Notes: a model not told the origin generated them from the sequence alone. Positions 11,347 to 23,420 are shown, numbered from the stretch's first letter. The stretch is 64,000 nucleotides of DNA from Ligustrum vulgare (GCA_963555705.1 OY743190.1:9895501-9959500), one strand, 5' to 3'. Program-made: numbers and translations.

Positions 11347-12378
11347 ATGGAAGATAATGGTGACATTTGTGCTAAAAAAATATACAATTAGAAATGCAGA
11401 ATTATGAATGATTGGAAGATGATGAATTCAAAGTGATGAAAAGTAGTTGGAATTCAAGACAATCACACTTAGAGTTGCAAAAGCTGTTGAGTTTGGGAGC
11501 AACTGTCATTAAATGACTGCATTTTCAGGCATAGATTTGGGACCAAGCTCTAAGTAACACTTAGGTTAAGTAAAGGATCAACCTACTACTCTGTTGCAAT
11601 TTAAAGATCTCTAATGTTGCACGTTTGGGGAAAGAAAATTGAGGAGCCACGTCGCTAAATATTATAAATTACTATTTGTACTGACGGGTATACTATACAG
11701 ACATCCAAACAGATTTTTACACGTGACGTCATCATATTTATCTACGCATCACATTTTCATCCAACAGTCCCACATGCGCCGTGTCATTTTTTGGCCGTCA
11801 GTGTGTGGGAAAAATTTGTAAAAGCAGATTTTCCTATAAATTATTGTCACTTTACGACGTTCAAAGAATTGTTAGATTGGACAGTATCGAGATAATATGT
11901 TCTTTCGTATTGGGATGAGGAAATTGCTGCAATGAAATGGTAAAAATTAAGCATATGATAATTTGCACTTGTACAGCTAAAACTAATGTTCTTTTGTGAA
12001 CATTAATACTGTGGGGATAGACAAGTAATTAAGATAGACTGGTTGTAGTCTTGTAGATTGCTATAATTTAATTATTATGTGACATGAAAGCTACTTCCTG
12101 GCTACTATATTGAATGAAACTGGGATTTGTTTGTTGAGTATGATGGAAAATGTAACAAATTTGAAATCAAATAATCAAATCGATAAAATTCAATTAATTG
12201 AGTAAATATTGATTAAAGAGAGATTATATAAATTATAGTAATATTTTGTGAGATAATAAGATGCATGGCTTCACATCCAAAAATTCACTTTTGGATCAAC
12301 TAAGAGTTTTGAGTCACGACCCAAATACTTTATAAACTTTCAAATATATGTAAGATAAATAATTAATAGTGTATTTGT
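11347..12378. other. Upstream flank of pectate lyase, no feature recognised
   Basis: AT-rich sequence without domain-like translation. A ~45 bp block at 12084-12128 recurs with few changes at 43145-43188. It may hold distal promoter sequence of the pectate lyase, but nothing specific is visible. Confidence 0.4.
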
Positions 12379-12837
12379 TGTTGGGAAATTGGACTACTAG
12401 GATTGTCAACACAAGTAGCAATGCTAAAATATTTCTCTCAAACTCCGTGTGCTTAAAATAAGAAACTCACGACTCAAACAAGTCAAATCACAAACAATAT
12501 AATATCGAAATTATAAATGTCAATGCGATAACACCAATAATTATTTAACGTCGTAAAACCCTCCAATGAGAAAAAAAAATCGAAGGAACAAACTGACAAT
12601 TTTACTATTACCAAATAATAGGAATATAATATTTTTTCTCTAGATTTTTGTCCTAATTCAAGAGATAACCCTAAACACACCATCAAGAATTAATCTTAGC
12701 AATCACAATATACATCATCTAATATAATAGATGAAACTCAATAACAACAACAATAATAGAGAATAAATAACGCCTAAACCATTCTAAGATAATACTTAGA
12801 GAATTTCAAATCTTGAAGAAGAAGAACACATAATAAT
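12379..12837 (-). repeat. Copia LTR fragment (R/U5 side)
   Basis: Read on the minus strand it ends CCAATTTCCCAACA and contains a gggttttacgacgttaaa block. It aligns by eye with 32262-32700 over ~440 bp at high identity, where the same sequence forms the 5' LTR of a minus-strand copia. The U3 part is missing because another LTR abuts at 12838. Confidence 0.65.
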
Positions 12838-13400
12838 GTTGGGAAAAATCAATTTTCCCATCCCAAATCAACCAAACGCAACGGAATGTAAAAATGCAAA
12901 ATAACTGAACAAAAGAGAAAACACAAAAATTTAACGTGACTCAGCTGACCACCGACAATCAAAGGAGAAGAACACATTTTATTTATAAAATAAATAAATC
13001 ACTTGTTACAATATTTCTCACCCTCACAACTTCTCCAAACACAAAGAAAAACAACAAACGCGTTTTCTTCCTTTTTTCACAATTCTCTCTCTCACGCACA
13101 GTTACTTGCGCCTTTTTCCTTCACAAGTTCAAAGCCAGCTTCTCTATCTCTCTTCTTCACCAAAGCCCTTTTCTTCCCATCAGTCTCGTACTCTCTCTCA
13201 AAAAATTGGATGCTATTTCTCTCTCTCAGGCCCACATACACAGTCACTCCTCTCTCTTTCTTTTTGGCTACTGTGCCTACCGAAAAAAAAAAACCATCCT
13301 CTGTCTATGCGTAATGGTCACCACAGCAAAATATCTTTTGCCCCCAATTAATTAGGTTTGATACAACTTAATTAAATTTGCACAATGATCCTCTAGCTTA
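12838..13400 (-). repeat. Second copia LTR fragment
   Basis: On the minus strand it ends gatttttcccaaca after a segment containing cacgttaaatttttgtgtt, typical of the U5 end of copia LTRs. A short aggaccattgtgcaa-like block near 13390 is shared with the LTR at 32262-32951. The beginning is lost at the minisatellite element. No internal region is attached. Confidence 0.55.
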
Positions 13401-13410
13401 AATCAAATCA

Positions 13411-14830
13411 GGGAAAAGTACATAATTATATAACTAAAACTTTCACATTTTAAACGTAACAAACTTAAATCTTTTTTTTTAAAAATCAGGTATTAATTAG
13501 TTAATTATTTAATACAATATTATAATAATTATAATGAGTTGTCATACAAATGCATAATATTAAATAATAAAATCAAAACAATACATAATCCACAACCACT
13601 CCACTACATCCCATCCCAACCCAACCCCGCACACCCCACCCACACCACCCTGACACCCCACCCACACCACCTCACCACATAAAATAACTTTTTTCCTTCT
13701 ACTTTTCCACACTTACCCCCACCCCCAACAACACCTTATCCACCCCACCCCCACTCTTCCCCAACCCAACCCCACCCACCCAACCACCCAGCCACCGCTC
13801 ACTCACCCACCCCAACCCACCACACCACACCATAAGAATGATTTTACTTATATTTTTTTCTCCTCTCACCCACCCACCCACTAGTCCCATCCCATCACAC
13901 CCACCCACCCACCACGCCCACTAAAAATGATTTTTTTCTACTACTTTTTCACAACTCACCCAGACCTACCCTATCCTACCCCGCCACCCACCCACCCCAC
14001 CCAAAATTAATTTTTTTTCTTCTAATTTTCGAATCCCCCACCAGCCTCCCCTCAGACCCTACCCCAACCCACCTCATCCAAAAAAATTTTTTTTACTACT
14101 TTTTTACGACTCGTCCAGACTCTACCACGCCACCCATCCCCAACCCCACCCCACCCAAAATTATTTTTTTTCTCCTAATTTTTCACACATCTACCCGCCC
14201 CGCCCCGACTCTACCTCGCTACCCACTCTCCCCACCACACCCCACCCTAGCAACCCCACCCAAAAAAGATTTTTCTTCTATTTTTTCACGCTTCACCTCA
14301 ATCGCCCTATCCTATCCCACTGCACCCCACCCAACCACTCCAACCCCACTCAAAAATGATTTTACTTCTATTTTTTCACACTTCCTCCAACTGCCCCACC
14401 CCATCCCATCCCATCCCATCCCACCGCACCCCACCATACCCCATCAAAAAAAAAAATTTCTTCTATTTTTTTACACTTCACACCAACCACCTCATCTCAA
14501 CCCACCCCACCCCATCCACGCACCCAAAAAATAATTTTTTTCTTCTACTTTTTTCAATCCCCAACCCGACCTCGACCCCACCCTACCCACCCACCCCACT
14601 ACAAAAAATAATTTTTTTCTTCTACTTTTCCCTCCCTGACCCACCCACCCTACCCTACCCCCACCCACCAAAAAAATGATTTTTTTCTTTTACTTTTTCA
14701 ACCCCGACCCCAACCCCACCCCGCAAACCCACCCACCCTGACCATACCTCACCACAAAAAATGATTTCTTCTACTTTTTCTAGCTCCACCCGACCTCTAC
14801 CCACCATCCCCACCCCCAAAATCACAGTCA
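13411..14830 (+). repeat. C-rich minisatellite element, copy 1
   Basis: An AT-rich head (gggaaaagtacataatt, then aaaatcaggtattaattag) leads into about 1.2 kb of tandem units. Each has a C-rich half (ccacccacccca-type) and an A/T half of the type caaaaaatgattttttt followed by cttctactttttc. Units are 60-110 bp and diverged. The same head and a related array occur inverted at 19615-21632. Reading frames here are only a consequence of the repeat. Confidence 0.8.
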
Positions 14831-14911
14831 GTCACGTAAGTTGACACGAGATCGCAATTAAGTCACACAAGGTCACACAAAGTCACAATTACAAATTTAG
14901 TTGTAAAACCC
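14831..14911. other. Short spacer with gtcac repeats
   Basis: Several gtcacacaa/gtcacaatt words lie between the minisatellite and the Athila-like LTR. Nothing else is visible. Confidence 0.4.
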
Positions 14912-16205
14912 TGTTGGTGAAAATATCGCAAGTGTACGATATCGCTAACAAGTAGTAAAAGTGGACTTTTGAGTCCAGGTTGTCGATCCCACGAGGACTA
15001 TTTATTTGATATCGATTTACTTTGATTCAATAGAATTCCTAAACTAAAACAAAAACTAATTAAGAAAATAAAATACCAAACAATCCAAAAACGACAATAA
15101 AATCGAGAATCAATGAAATAAACAATGCAATTAAAATAAAAATAGAAAATTAAATTAAAAACAATTAATAAAAGCAAGAAACAAAGTGGTAAGATTTCTA
15201 GCAATTGAATGAATATCGAGACTAACGATTTCGAAATAACGTTCTAGCTTAATTTCTCATCTCAAGTTGTTTTCTAAAATTGTATTTGGTCGAATTCACG
15301 CATATATCTAATTTACCTCTCTCGAGTTCAAATTAGGCATATTTAACTAAGTCAACCATGTATCTCTACAGCGGGTCAAAGTTTTCTTTAGCTAAATGCA
15401 TTTAATTTCCTAAGAATTCATAATTGACCACATGCAACCACAAATTCATATCTCTATCTTTTTGTTGAAATTACCTAATTTTATTACGTGATCTAATTGT
15501 TAACTCACCTCTCGAATTATGAAAACAACCATTAAATCATGAATTGATGATCAAGCAATTCAAGCATTAAACGCAATAATAAAATCAATACATGAAATTA
15601 AAGCACCAACTTGAGAATCAAAATTAAACTAAAAACATTAAATCTATATCGTCAATCCCGAATTAAAATTTATCTATTCATGTTCGTGGAATAAAAAAAG
15701 ATAAATAATGAAAATAAAACCCGAAGTTTGAAGTGTTGAAGAATTAGCATCGCCTTGTTTTGAAAATTAATTTTAGCCGTATCCTTCAATTGCACCAATC
15801 AAGTCTTTCTTTTCTATCCTAGTCGCGTTCTTCTTGCACTAAGATGCCAACTTCCCAAATTTTTTTTTTTTTCGGTAGCTGACTTCTTTTTAATATATAT
15901 AATAATCAGCCTTCCTCCCACTATTATATGTATTTCCCATTTTTTTCGTAAAAACTCCACCACTCAGCTCCTTTTTCAATCCCCCCAAGACTCTCCCACT
16001 TTTTACACTCCACCACCGACTCCAATTAACACCACCAGCCTACGTCCTTCTTAATTCCTAGCCAACTCCACTCGTGTATATATATGTGTATATGTTTTCT
16101 TCTCCCGACTGCCTCTTCTTTTCTCTCTCCCAGAATTTCTCTCCAGCCGCGTGCTCTTCCACACGGCTGCTCTCTCTCTCTCTCTCTCTCTCCTCTACTT
16201 CAGCA

Positions 16206-16243
<38 letters not shown>

Positions 16244-16540
16244 ATGCTAAGGCCCAAATCAAATAAATTTTCCTTCAAGTTACTCAATTCTTCCATATAT
16301 GATAAGTTAGTCATTGAGTCTTCAATTGTGGAATTAAGCCATTGTGTTTCAAAACGTCTTCAATTAACTCCACTTTTCATCCAATTATTATGTATTTGCT
16401 TCAATTCCTCACTTTTCTTGATTTTGGGATAAAACCTGAAATAATAGTAAATAATAATAATTAAGTAGAATTTATTCAAGAAAAAATATTATAATATCCT
16501 AATTTCGATAGATAAATAAGTGTATAAAATACACTTTTCA
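14912..16540 (-). repeat. Athila-like 3' LTR
   Basis: On the minus strand it starts TGAAAAGTGTATTTTATACAC after a polypurine tract (agtttggggggtt) and ends near ggatcgacaacctggactc, then tcaccaaca. That gives 1629 bp with TG...CA ends. The 3' portion (cttgcgatattttcaccaac) is characteristic of this LTR family, which appears four more times in the window (29648-30885, 55740-57623, 59067-60967, 61732-62207). Confidence 0.75.
16171..16236. repeat. (TC)n and (CA)n microsatellites
   Basis: About 11 TC units at 16171-16192 are followed by about 14 CA units at 16208-16236, within the U3 part of the Athila-like LTR. Confidence 0.95.
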
Positions 16541-18515
16541 AACCCCCCAAACTAGAATATTTGTTCGTCCTCGAACAAAAATAAAACTAAACTATAAAAA
16601 TAAAAATGCAAATAGAAATTGTTTTTGTTTTTGAAAATTTATTTATTATGCACTTCAATAATCCAAAATATCGATTCACTTTAGAGAGGAAATATGAACA
16701 ACAAAAATTATTTTCATTCATCCAATGCTCAACTTCATCGTGTGTGTGTGAATAGCCAAAAATCGAATGCAAACTCATGTAAAAATATACTTGACATTGT
16801 GTGACTAGTCATGCAAAAATAAGCCCGAATCTCATGTGGTCAACAATGATTTTCTTTTTATTTTCATTACACTCTCATGGATGATCACAACCTTAATACT
16901 TTTATCTCATATCCCGATGCCTTTCCTATTGATGTGGTTTCTAAACATGTATAAATTGCATTTTTCCACACAAGGCATTTAGGATTTAACAAGTATGCAC
17001 GACAGACCAAAAATAATTCATCTCCAATCCCAAGCTCCAGTATTAGGAATTTTAATCAACAAAGCTTATACCATTTATATATCATTTTTTTCATATGGAC
17101 GACTTTTTCTTTTAATGTCCTTGTCTTTTACCATCTTTGTGCAGAACTTTTCATATTGGCTTTCTATATGACCCCTGTAGCGAGTTTTAGGTCGGCAGCT
17201 CCCAACTCAGTTGAGCTTAGGGTACCAGGTTCAGAGAACCCCTCAGACTTAATTACCCGAGTCATAAAGGCTTAAACAGAAAAGTTAAAGATGTTTTAGT
17301 GTCTTATGTGTAAGTCCACTCTCTGTACTTGCTTTCTAGTTGACCCCTGTAGCGAGCTTTAGGTCGATGACTCCCAAGCCAGTTGGCTTTAGGGCACTAG
17401 GTTTGAAGGACCCCTAGGACTTACTTACTCGAGTCAAAAAGGCATTTGAAGAGCAGAATAAGACCTTCAGCATTTTTCTGTTTTTATGCTGGAAAATGGT
17501 TTATACTAGTTGATTAAAACCCCTTATACTAAAGATGGATCATTAAAAACTTCAGACCCTCAATCTACAGTTTGGTTCTACATTTCAGGTCAGGATCTAA
17601 TTTCTTAAGGTTTGAGATTTTTCAGTCAATTCTATGTTCAAAGTGCACAAGTTTATCCCATAAGTATCAAGCATCTCCCTACACAAGTTATTAATTGAAT
17701 GTGGCTATGTGCTCAAGTTTGATTAACGTCTTACATGGATGAATGTCAAGAAAAAAAAATTAGTTCACATGTTGCCCAAATTTCCTAACTAAAGTACAAA
17801 AGTCAATTCAAATCATGTCATAAGTATTAAATAAATCAACAAAAAATTTCAAAATTTTCACCTTTTTTTTTCTTTTTTTATGAATACCAAAAACAAGGTA
17901 TCGAATGAACAAGATGAAGAAATGAGATACCATCCCCCCCAAGCTAGAAAGTTAAATTGTCCTCAATGTAAAAGAAAAAATATATCAATTGATAACAATA
18001 CATAAAAAAAGAGTTAGGTACTTCCCAGGTTTAGAGGAGCGATGTTATAACTTGAAGCTTGGTTTTGATCTCGCTTGAATGATTTCGACCCGTTTCTTGT
18101 ATTTCCATGTTTGGTTGGAAGTGTTACAAGTGGTGTGTGTTCCTCGCAAGTAAAAAAAAAATAAACAACATTAGAATCATGCACACCATTGAAATAGATC
18201 AACACAAACAATTCCAACTAAAATATAGCAAAAATTTGAATTTTTAAACACGGTCAAAGTGTGCAAAATCATGCATATGATTTGTTTTTGATATGATAAG
18301 AGTAATGACTTTGACACAATGTGATGTAAAACTGTAAGCTCATGGATAATGTATGAATTAGAACTAAAAATGCACTTGAAAATCAAATCAAAGAGGTTGG
18401 TGCTAGAGATGCTAACTTCAAACTCCAAGAAAGAAGAAATGCAAATACTACCTAAAAATTTAAATGCAAAGCTTTAAATAAATTAAAATAAATGAAAAGG
18501 AAAGAAAATTGGGTT
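16541..18515 (-). mobile_element. Athila-like element, 3' internal non-coding region
   Basis: It lies between the protease end and the LTR. Near 16555 the strand carries a gttcgaggacgaac palindrome just upstream of the polypurine tract, and at 18513 a ttgagaggcaacccaa block, both shared with the copies at 57.6-61.4 kb. No env-like frame is recognisable. The region is about 2 kb, long for an element that carries no RT or integrase. Confidence 0.65.
17175..17455. repeat. Two-copy direct repeat, ~170 bp period
   Basis: The block cctgtagcgagttttaggtc...cgagtcataaaggc (17175-17270) recurs at 17346-17450 as cctgtagcgagctttaggtc...cgagtcaaaaaggc. The repeat is diverged, so the duplication is old. 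It lies in the Athila-like 3' internal region. Confidence 0.8.
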
Positions 18516-18569
18516 GCCTCTCAATAAGCGCTTCGTTTATAGTCTAAAGCTCGACTTTTGGAGACTTTC

Positions 18570-19600
18570 TTATGGTGGTTTAAATGATGCTCGTGATGCC
18601 CTGCATTCCTTGCAATTTCCTGCCTTGCATTTCTCAACCTTACTGCGCACTTTCTTGATTTTTTGATTGTTGATCTGAGTGTCACCTGATTTTTCTTCTC
18701 GCTTTAAATTATGTCCATTGGCATGTACCATTTTCTCCACTTTGAAGCAACTTTCTTTTTGATAGTATTTATTAGGATATTGAGTGACACTGAAAGTCAC
18801 TTGATCATCCTGAACCCTTAAGATCACCTCCCCCTTTTCAACATCTATTAAAGCTCGTCCCATGGCTAGGAAAGGTCTACCAAAAATAAGTGGCATTTGA
18901 CTGTCCTCTTCAATATCCAAAATCATTAAATCTACTGGAAAAATGAATTTATCCATTTTAACTAAAATGTCCTCAATGACACCATATGGATGCTTCACAG
19001 ATCTGTCAGGCAACTGTAATGTGATTTTGCTTGGTTTAGGTTTCCCTAATCCAAGTTTCTTGTAAATTGAGAGAGGCATTAAATTGATACTTGCTCCCAA
19101 ATCACACAAAACTCTATCAAATTTGAAATTTCCAATATCACAAGGGATAGAGAAACTCCCTGGATCTTTGAGTTTTGGAGGCAATTTAATTTGTAGAATT
19201 GCGCTGCACTCCTAGTTAAGGATACAGTCTCAAATTCCCTCAACTTCCTCTTTTTAGAAATCGTTTCTTTCATAAACTTGAGATAAGCTGGCATCTGAGC
19301 CAAAGCATCTGCAAATGGAATGTTAATATGCAATTTCTTAAATACTTCCAGAAATTTACTAAACTGCTTATCCATTTTGTGATTTTGCAAACGTTGGGGG
19401 AATGGGACTGGTGGGACATAGGTTTTGATAGGCGATTGAGATTCTTCTTCTTTCTTTTGAGTTTCAGGTTTGGTTGACTGATTAGGTTTCTCAGATTTAT
19501 TCTCTACTTCTCCTACCACTTGTTTGTCTTTCCTCTCAGGTCTTTCTTCATGTGTTTTGGGCAATTGAACACCATTTCTGGTATTGACAGCAGAACATCC
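18570..19600 (-). pseudogene. Athila-like gag end and aspartic protease, frameshifted
   Basis: The first part (19564-19079) is the acidic, lysine-rich gag-protease linker (PPVPFPQRLQ, then FLEVFKKLHINIPFADALAQ and KKRKLREFETV). The second (19184-18570) is the protease: LCDLGASINLMPLSIYKKLG holds the active site (D-L-G-A where many families have D-S/T-G-A), then ADR-like LPDRSVKHPYG and LIFGRPFLAMGR. A one-base shift near 19212 separates them. After the protease the frame ends and within ~60 bp reaches the conserved 3' block at 18515, so RT, RNase H and integrase are absent, not merely broken. The 5' gag is cut at 19600 by the minisatellite. Confidence 0.8.
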
Positions 19601-19614
19601 TTCTGTGGGTGACG

Positions 19615-21632
19615 AGACGGGCAGGGTATGTCGTGGTCTTTGGCTGGGATAAGATCAATTTGTCACTTTGCGATGAGGTGGGGTAGGGTAGAGTGGAGTG
19701 GAGTTGGGTTGGGGTGGGGTGGGGTGGGATGGGGAAGTGTAGGAAAACATCGGGAGAATATAAAAATAAACTTATTTTTGGGGTGGGGTAGGATATGGGT
19801 GGTGAGGTGGGGTTGATGGGTGGGTGGGTGGGGTCTGGGGATGTGGCTAGAGGTGTCAATCCGGGTGGCTCGGGCCGGGTCGACTAGCCAATAAAAAATC
19901 CGGTAACGGCCCGTTTGAAAAAAAGCCCGCTCCCTTCGGGTTACGGGCCGGTTACAGGTCAGCCCGCAAATTTTGAACTACAACCCAGGCCCGCCCGCTG
20001 GCCCATCCGAGTCGGGCCCATGCGGGTCGCAACTTGTTCTGATTTGGCACGTATGAATAAAAATATAGATTTTTTCATATTTATAGCAAATTTTTAGTCA
20101 AGTTTCTAAATACAAAATGATTAAAATGATAAATTCATATTTATACCATAAAATATTTACATAGAATTTAAAATTATAGTTTATGTTATATGAATTACTT
20201 CTAAATTTGCAAATTTAAATAAAATATAAACAAATAAAAATTAAATGATAAATGTATTTCTAATTACCATTGTCAAAAAACATTATTTTTTTAGCTATTA
20301 GGGAGAAAAAAAATAAGATTTTACTTTAAAAGTTGTATTAGAGTTTCTAGAAGAAGAGAGATTTTCAATGTTACCATATTTAATAAAAACATTTTATTAT
20401 TTTTTTTTACAGGCCAACGGGTTAACCGCGGCCCGCGAAGGTTTGACCCGCAAAACCCGCGGTTCAAAACTTCTTGACCCGTGAACAGCCCGCAAGGGTC
20501 ATGGATCGGTCCGCGGTTCCGGGTCAATCCGGGCCGATTTTCACGGGTCTGGTCGGCTCGTCCGTATTGACACCTCTATATGTGGCTAGGGTGAGATCAA
20601 TTTGTCACTTTGCGATGAGGTGGGGTAGGGTAGGGTCAAGTGGGGTTAGGTTGGGGTGGGGTGGGTTGGGGAAGTGTAGTAAAATATTGAGAGAAAATAA
20701 AAATAAACTTATTTTTTGGGTGGGGAAAGATATGGGTGATGAGGCGGGGTGGGTGGTGGGGTCGGATGATGTGGTTAGAGTGAGATCAATTTGTCACTTT
20801 AAGATGAGGTGGGGTGGGGAATGATAGGAAAATATCGAAAGGGAAAAAATAAAAATTATTTTTGGTGTAGGGTGGGGTGGGGGTCTGTGGTTGGGATAAG
20901 ATCAATTTGTCACTTTGCGATGAGGTAGGGTAGGGTCGAGTGGAGTGAGGTTGGGGTGGGCTGGGTAAGTGTAGGAAAATATCGGGAGAAAATAAAAATA
21001 AACTTATTTTTGGGGTGGGGTACGATATGGGTGGTGAGATGGTGTGGGTGGGGGGCCAGGGGATGTGGCGGGGGTGAGATCTATTTGTCACTTTGCGGTG
21101 GGGTGGGATGGGGAAGTGTAGGGAAACATGGAGAGAATAAAAATAAACTTATTTTTGGGGTGGGCAGGATATGGGTGGGTGGGGTCGGGGGATGTGGATA
21201 GGGTGAGATCAATTTGTCACTTTACAATGAGGTGAGGTAGGGTCGAGTGGGGTTAGGGTGAGGGTGAGATGGGGAATGATAGGAAAACATTGAAAGGAAA
21301 AAAAATAAAAATTATTTTTGGTGTGGGGTGGGTGAGTAGGGTGGGGTGGGTGGTGGGCGGGGCATGGACTGGGCTGGGTGGGGCGGGTGGGGTGGGGTGG
21401 TGGTGGGTTGAGACGTCAAAATTTGAAATTTTGATTTAATATTATATTAGTTTTAATATAATATATAGTAGATAATTATGTTTATCTTATATATATTATT
21501 ATATTTATTTTTAATTAATAAACATCTAACGAAATGAATTAACACCTGAATTTAAAAAAAAAAAAAAAAAAATTCATTCACATGATTTTTGAATTGCATC
21601 TTTAAAACACAAGGTTTTATGTAATTTTCCCA
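19615..21632 (-). repeat. G-rich minisatellite element, copy 2 (inverted)
   Basis: On the minus strand the head (gggaaaattacataaaacc, then aaattcaggtgttaattc) leads into a C-rich array. On the plus strand it reads as G-rich units anchored by gagatcaatttgtcacttt at about 19645, 20590, 20788, 20895, 21075 and 21207. Units run ~105-200 bp and alternate ggggtgggg tracts with aaaataaaaataaacttattttt. A hAT MITE splits one unit at 19848-20578. Related to copy 1 but with a longer unit. Confidence 0.85.
19848..20578. mobile_element. hAT-type MITE, 731 bp
   Basis: Inverted termini TAGAGGTGTCAAT and ATTGACACCTCTA, GC-rich subterminal repeats (cgggccgggt, acccgcgg types) and an AT-rich core. Flanks gatgtggc and tatgtggc share 7 bases. 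Neighbouring minisatellite units show the unoccupied sequence gatgtggctagggtgag, which confirms the insertion point. It encodes no transposase. A second copy is at 31038-31753 in the opposite orientation. Confidence 0.85.
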
Positions 21633-21685
21633 TCAAATAATGATCCAAGTAATTATTAAATGGGTTGGACCCAAATAAGCCCAAC

Positions 21686-21867
21686 AATCTCCCCCTCCAG
21701 CCAATAAGAGAGGTACACCCAAAACAATAAATTTGGCCCATAAATTATTTTGGGTCTAAAAACCCCAACAATCTTCACCTTGAACCAAAATTCTAATAAG
21801 TATGAACAATATTCAAAGATTTATGGAATACTTTCTTCAACTTTCGCGTCGTTGGCCACAGATCCCA
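21686..21867 (-). mobile_element. Copia remnant, 3' end with polypurine tract
   Basis: On the minus strand this continues from 28978 across the CRM-like insertion (VIKMG | SVANDAKVEESIP), then reaches two polypurine-plus-TGTTGGG junctions. One is at 21763-21779 and a stronger one, gctggagggggagat followed by TGTTGGGCTT, at 21680-21702. The LTR start (21686 leftwards) is quickly replaced by the minisatellite element. Most of integrase, RT and RNase H is missing. Confidence 0.6.
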
Positions 21868-22790
21868 TGATGAGTTCCGGAGTGGCTCGACGAGCGTTGA
21901 CCTGTTGCACGTGCCCGTAGGACCAATAACGAGACAAAGAACCAAAGAATAAAGCAGGCAATGCAAGGATGCAAGGATTCATGCAAGCGTGGATGGATGA
22001 GTGCTCGAGTGCAAAAACCTCATTTACGTTGCATAACAAAGTGGAAGAGGAGCCAAAGTTATTACAATGCATTCGGATCAAGGAACAACAAGAAAATTGT
22101 GCAGCAACAGATTCACGGCCGTAACGCCCAAAATTACGGCCGTAACAGATTCACGGCCGTAAAGCCCAAAATTACGGCCGTAACACTACTATGACGAAAT
22201 TAAGCAGAAGAGGACTTACGACCGTAAACCACATCCTCATGGCCATAAATAAAGTTTAGCAGATTTTTATTTTTTTTAGAAGGTTGCTTACGGGCGTAAA
22301 AGACGTCATCACAACCATAACATATGTTTTTAATTTGTAATTCGTAGCTTACTTACGGCCGTAAACTCATAAGTCACGGCCGTAACTTAGGCGCCGCAAT
22401 TTAAGATAATGTTAGGCGGTTTAGTTTATTTGCAATTCTAGTTTATTTAGGTTGCTTTATTTTGTTAACCTATTTATAGGGCTTTATTCAGCATTGTAAA
22501 ACACAACTTTTATTCTTGATATTAACGATATTGAAGGTGAGATATTCCCTTAGTTTTCTTCTTGTTCTCGTTGAACAAATTCGAACTTATCAAAGGATTT
22601 GACAACCTTTGTGGCGTTCCCCCTTTGTGGTTCTTATCTTCTCATCGTAACGGGTTTTATATTTAATATACCCATAGTTCTTGCGTCGTGAGGTCGGGGT
22701 TGCATTGTTACCGTCTACTATCTTGGATTTTAGAGCTTTCTGGCGTTTAATTCCGCGTGTTCTTGGTGATCCCCATATCGGATCACATCA
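21868..22790 (+). repeat. 5' LTR of CRM-like element
   Basis: 923 bp. It contains a TATA-like tatttatag at about 22471 and an array of ACGGCCGT palindromes. It is ~28 bp longer than the 3' LTR, mainly because of an extra palindrome unit and a small atgcaagg duplication near 21965. Confidence 0.88.
22116..22390. repeat. Array of TTACGGCCGTAA palindromes (5' LTR)
   Basis: About ten copies of acggccgt or one-base variants lie in ~270 bp of U3, several as cacggccgtaac or ttacggccgtaac. Variants such as atggccata and acaaccata differ by C-to-T or G-to-A changes at CpG, the pattern expected from methylated-cytosine decay. The 3' LTR has the same array at 28315-28570 with about eight copies. Confidence 0.85.
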
Positions 22791-22792
22791 TC

Positions 22793-22806
22793 TTGTATCA
22801 GATCCT
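22793..22806 (+). other. Primer binding site, initiator-Met type, degraded
   Basis: TTGTATCAGATCC directly after the 5' LTR matches the usual TGGTATCAGAGC at 10 of 12 bases. Confidence 0.65.
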
Positions 22807-23420
22807 GTTTCTAAATCCAAATATTTAGTATTCCAGTTCTTTTCTTTTATTTCCAGATTTTATTCAGTCAAAAAAAAATTTCAATTCTTGTTTCTTGAAA
22901 TGTCGTCAGAAAATCCAAGATTTGCCAATTTCTGTTTCTTGTTCTTGATTATTCTTGTTGAATAGGTTAAAAAAAAATCCGAAAATTACAAAAAAAAAAA
23001 AGTGCTGTTGATTTGAACAAGAATCAAGAAATTTTTTTCAAGATAATTCAAGAAATCTTTTTTTTGGGAAATAATCTTTGGCAAATCTTTCCAACAACCC
23101 TTGTTTCCATTAAATTCCTTATTCTTGATTCTATAAAATTTCTTCTTGAAATAGAATTCTTGTTTCCATAATTTCCTTCTTAAACTTCCTAATTCCAATT
23201 TTTTCCATCAATTTTCCTTATTTGCACTTTGGGGTTCATTCCACAAGGACCAAATCCGTGACTTGGGTTCTTTGAGAACGTGGAAAAAAGGGAACAGAGA
23301 GGAAAAATGCAGAGTGGTGAGATTAATAGAGGGAAAAAGCCAAAATGGAGTGATACACGAGTGATAAAACACGTGAGGATCTTTATTTAATTTTTTTTTC
23401 TCTTTTCTATAATACTAACC
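22807..23420 (+). other. Untranslated leader of CRM-like element
   Basis: AT-rich leader between the primer site and the gag start. No domain-like translation. It contains several A- or T-runs and a repeated ttcttgattc/caagaatc word. Confidence 0.5.

Noticed and set aside
12936..13355. 139-codon Ser/Leu-rich plus-strand frame
   Set aside because: It lies antisense within a copia LTR fragment and consists of CT-rich low-complexity codons. No domain.
14356..14679. 107-codon Pro/Phe-rich plus-strand frame
   Set aside because: It is generated by the C-rich/T-rich minisatellite unit and repeats with it. The same applies to the frames at 13699-13908 and 19548-21201.
21821..22081. 86-codon minus-strand frame in the CRM-like 5' LTR and its twin at 28063-28284
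   Set aside because: They are antisense to the end of pol and its LTR copy. The similarity between them is LTR duplication, not gene conservation.
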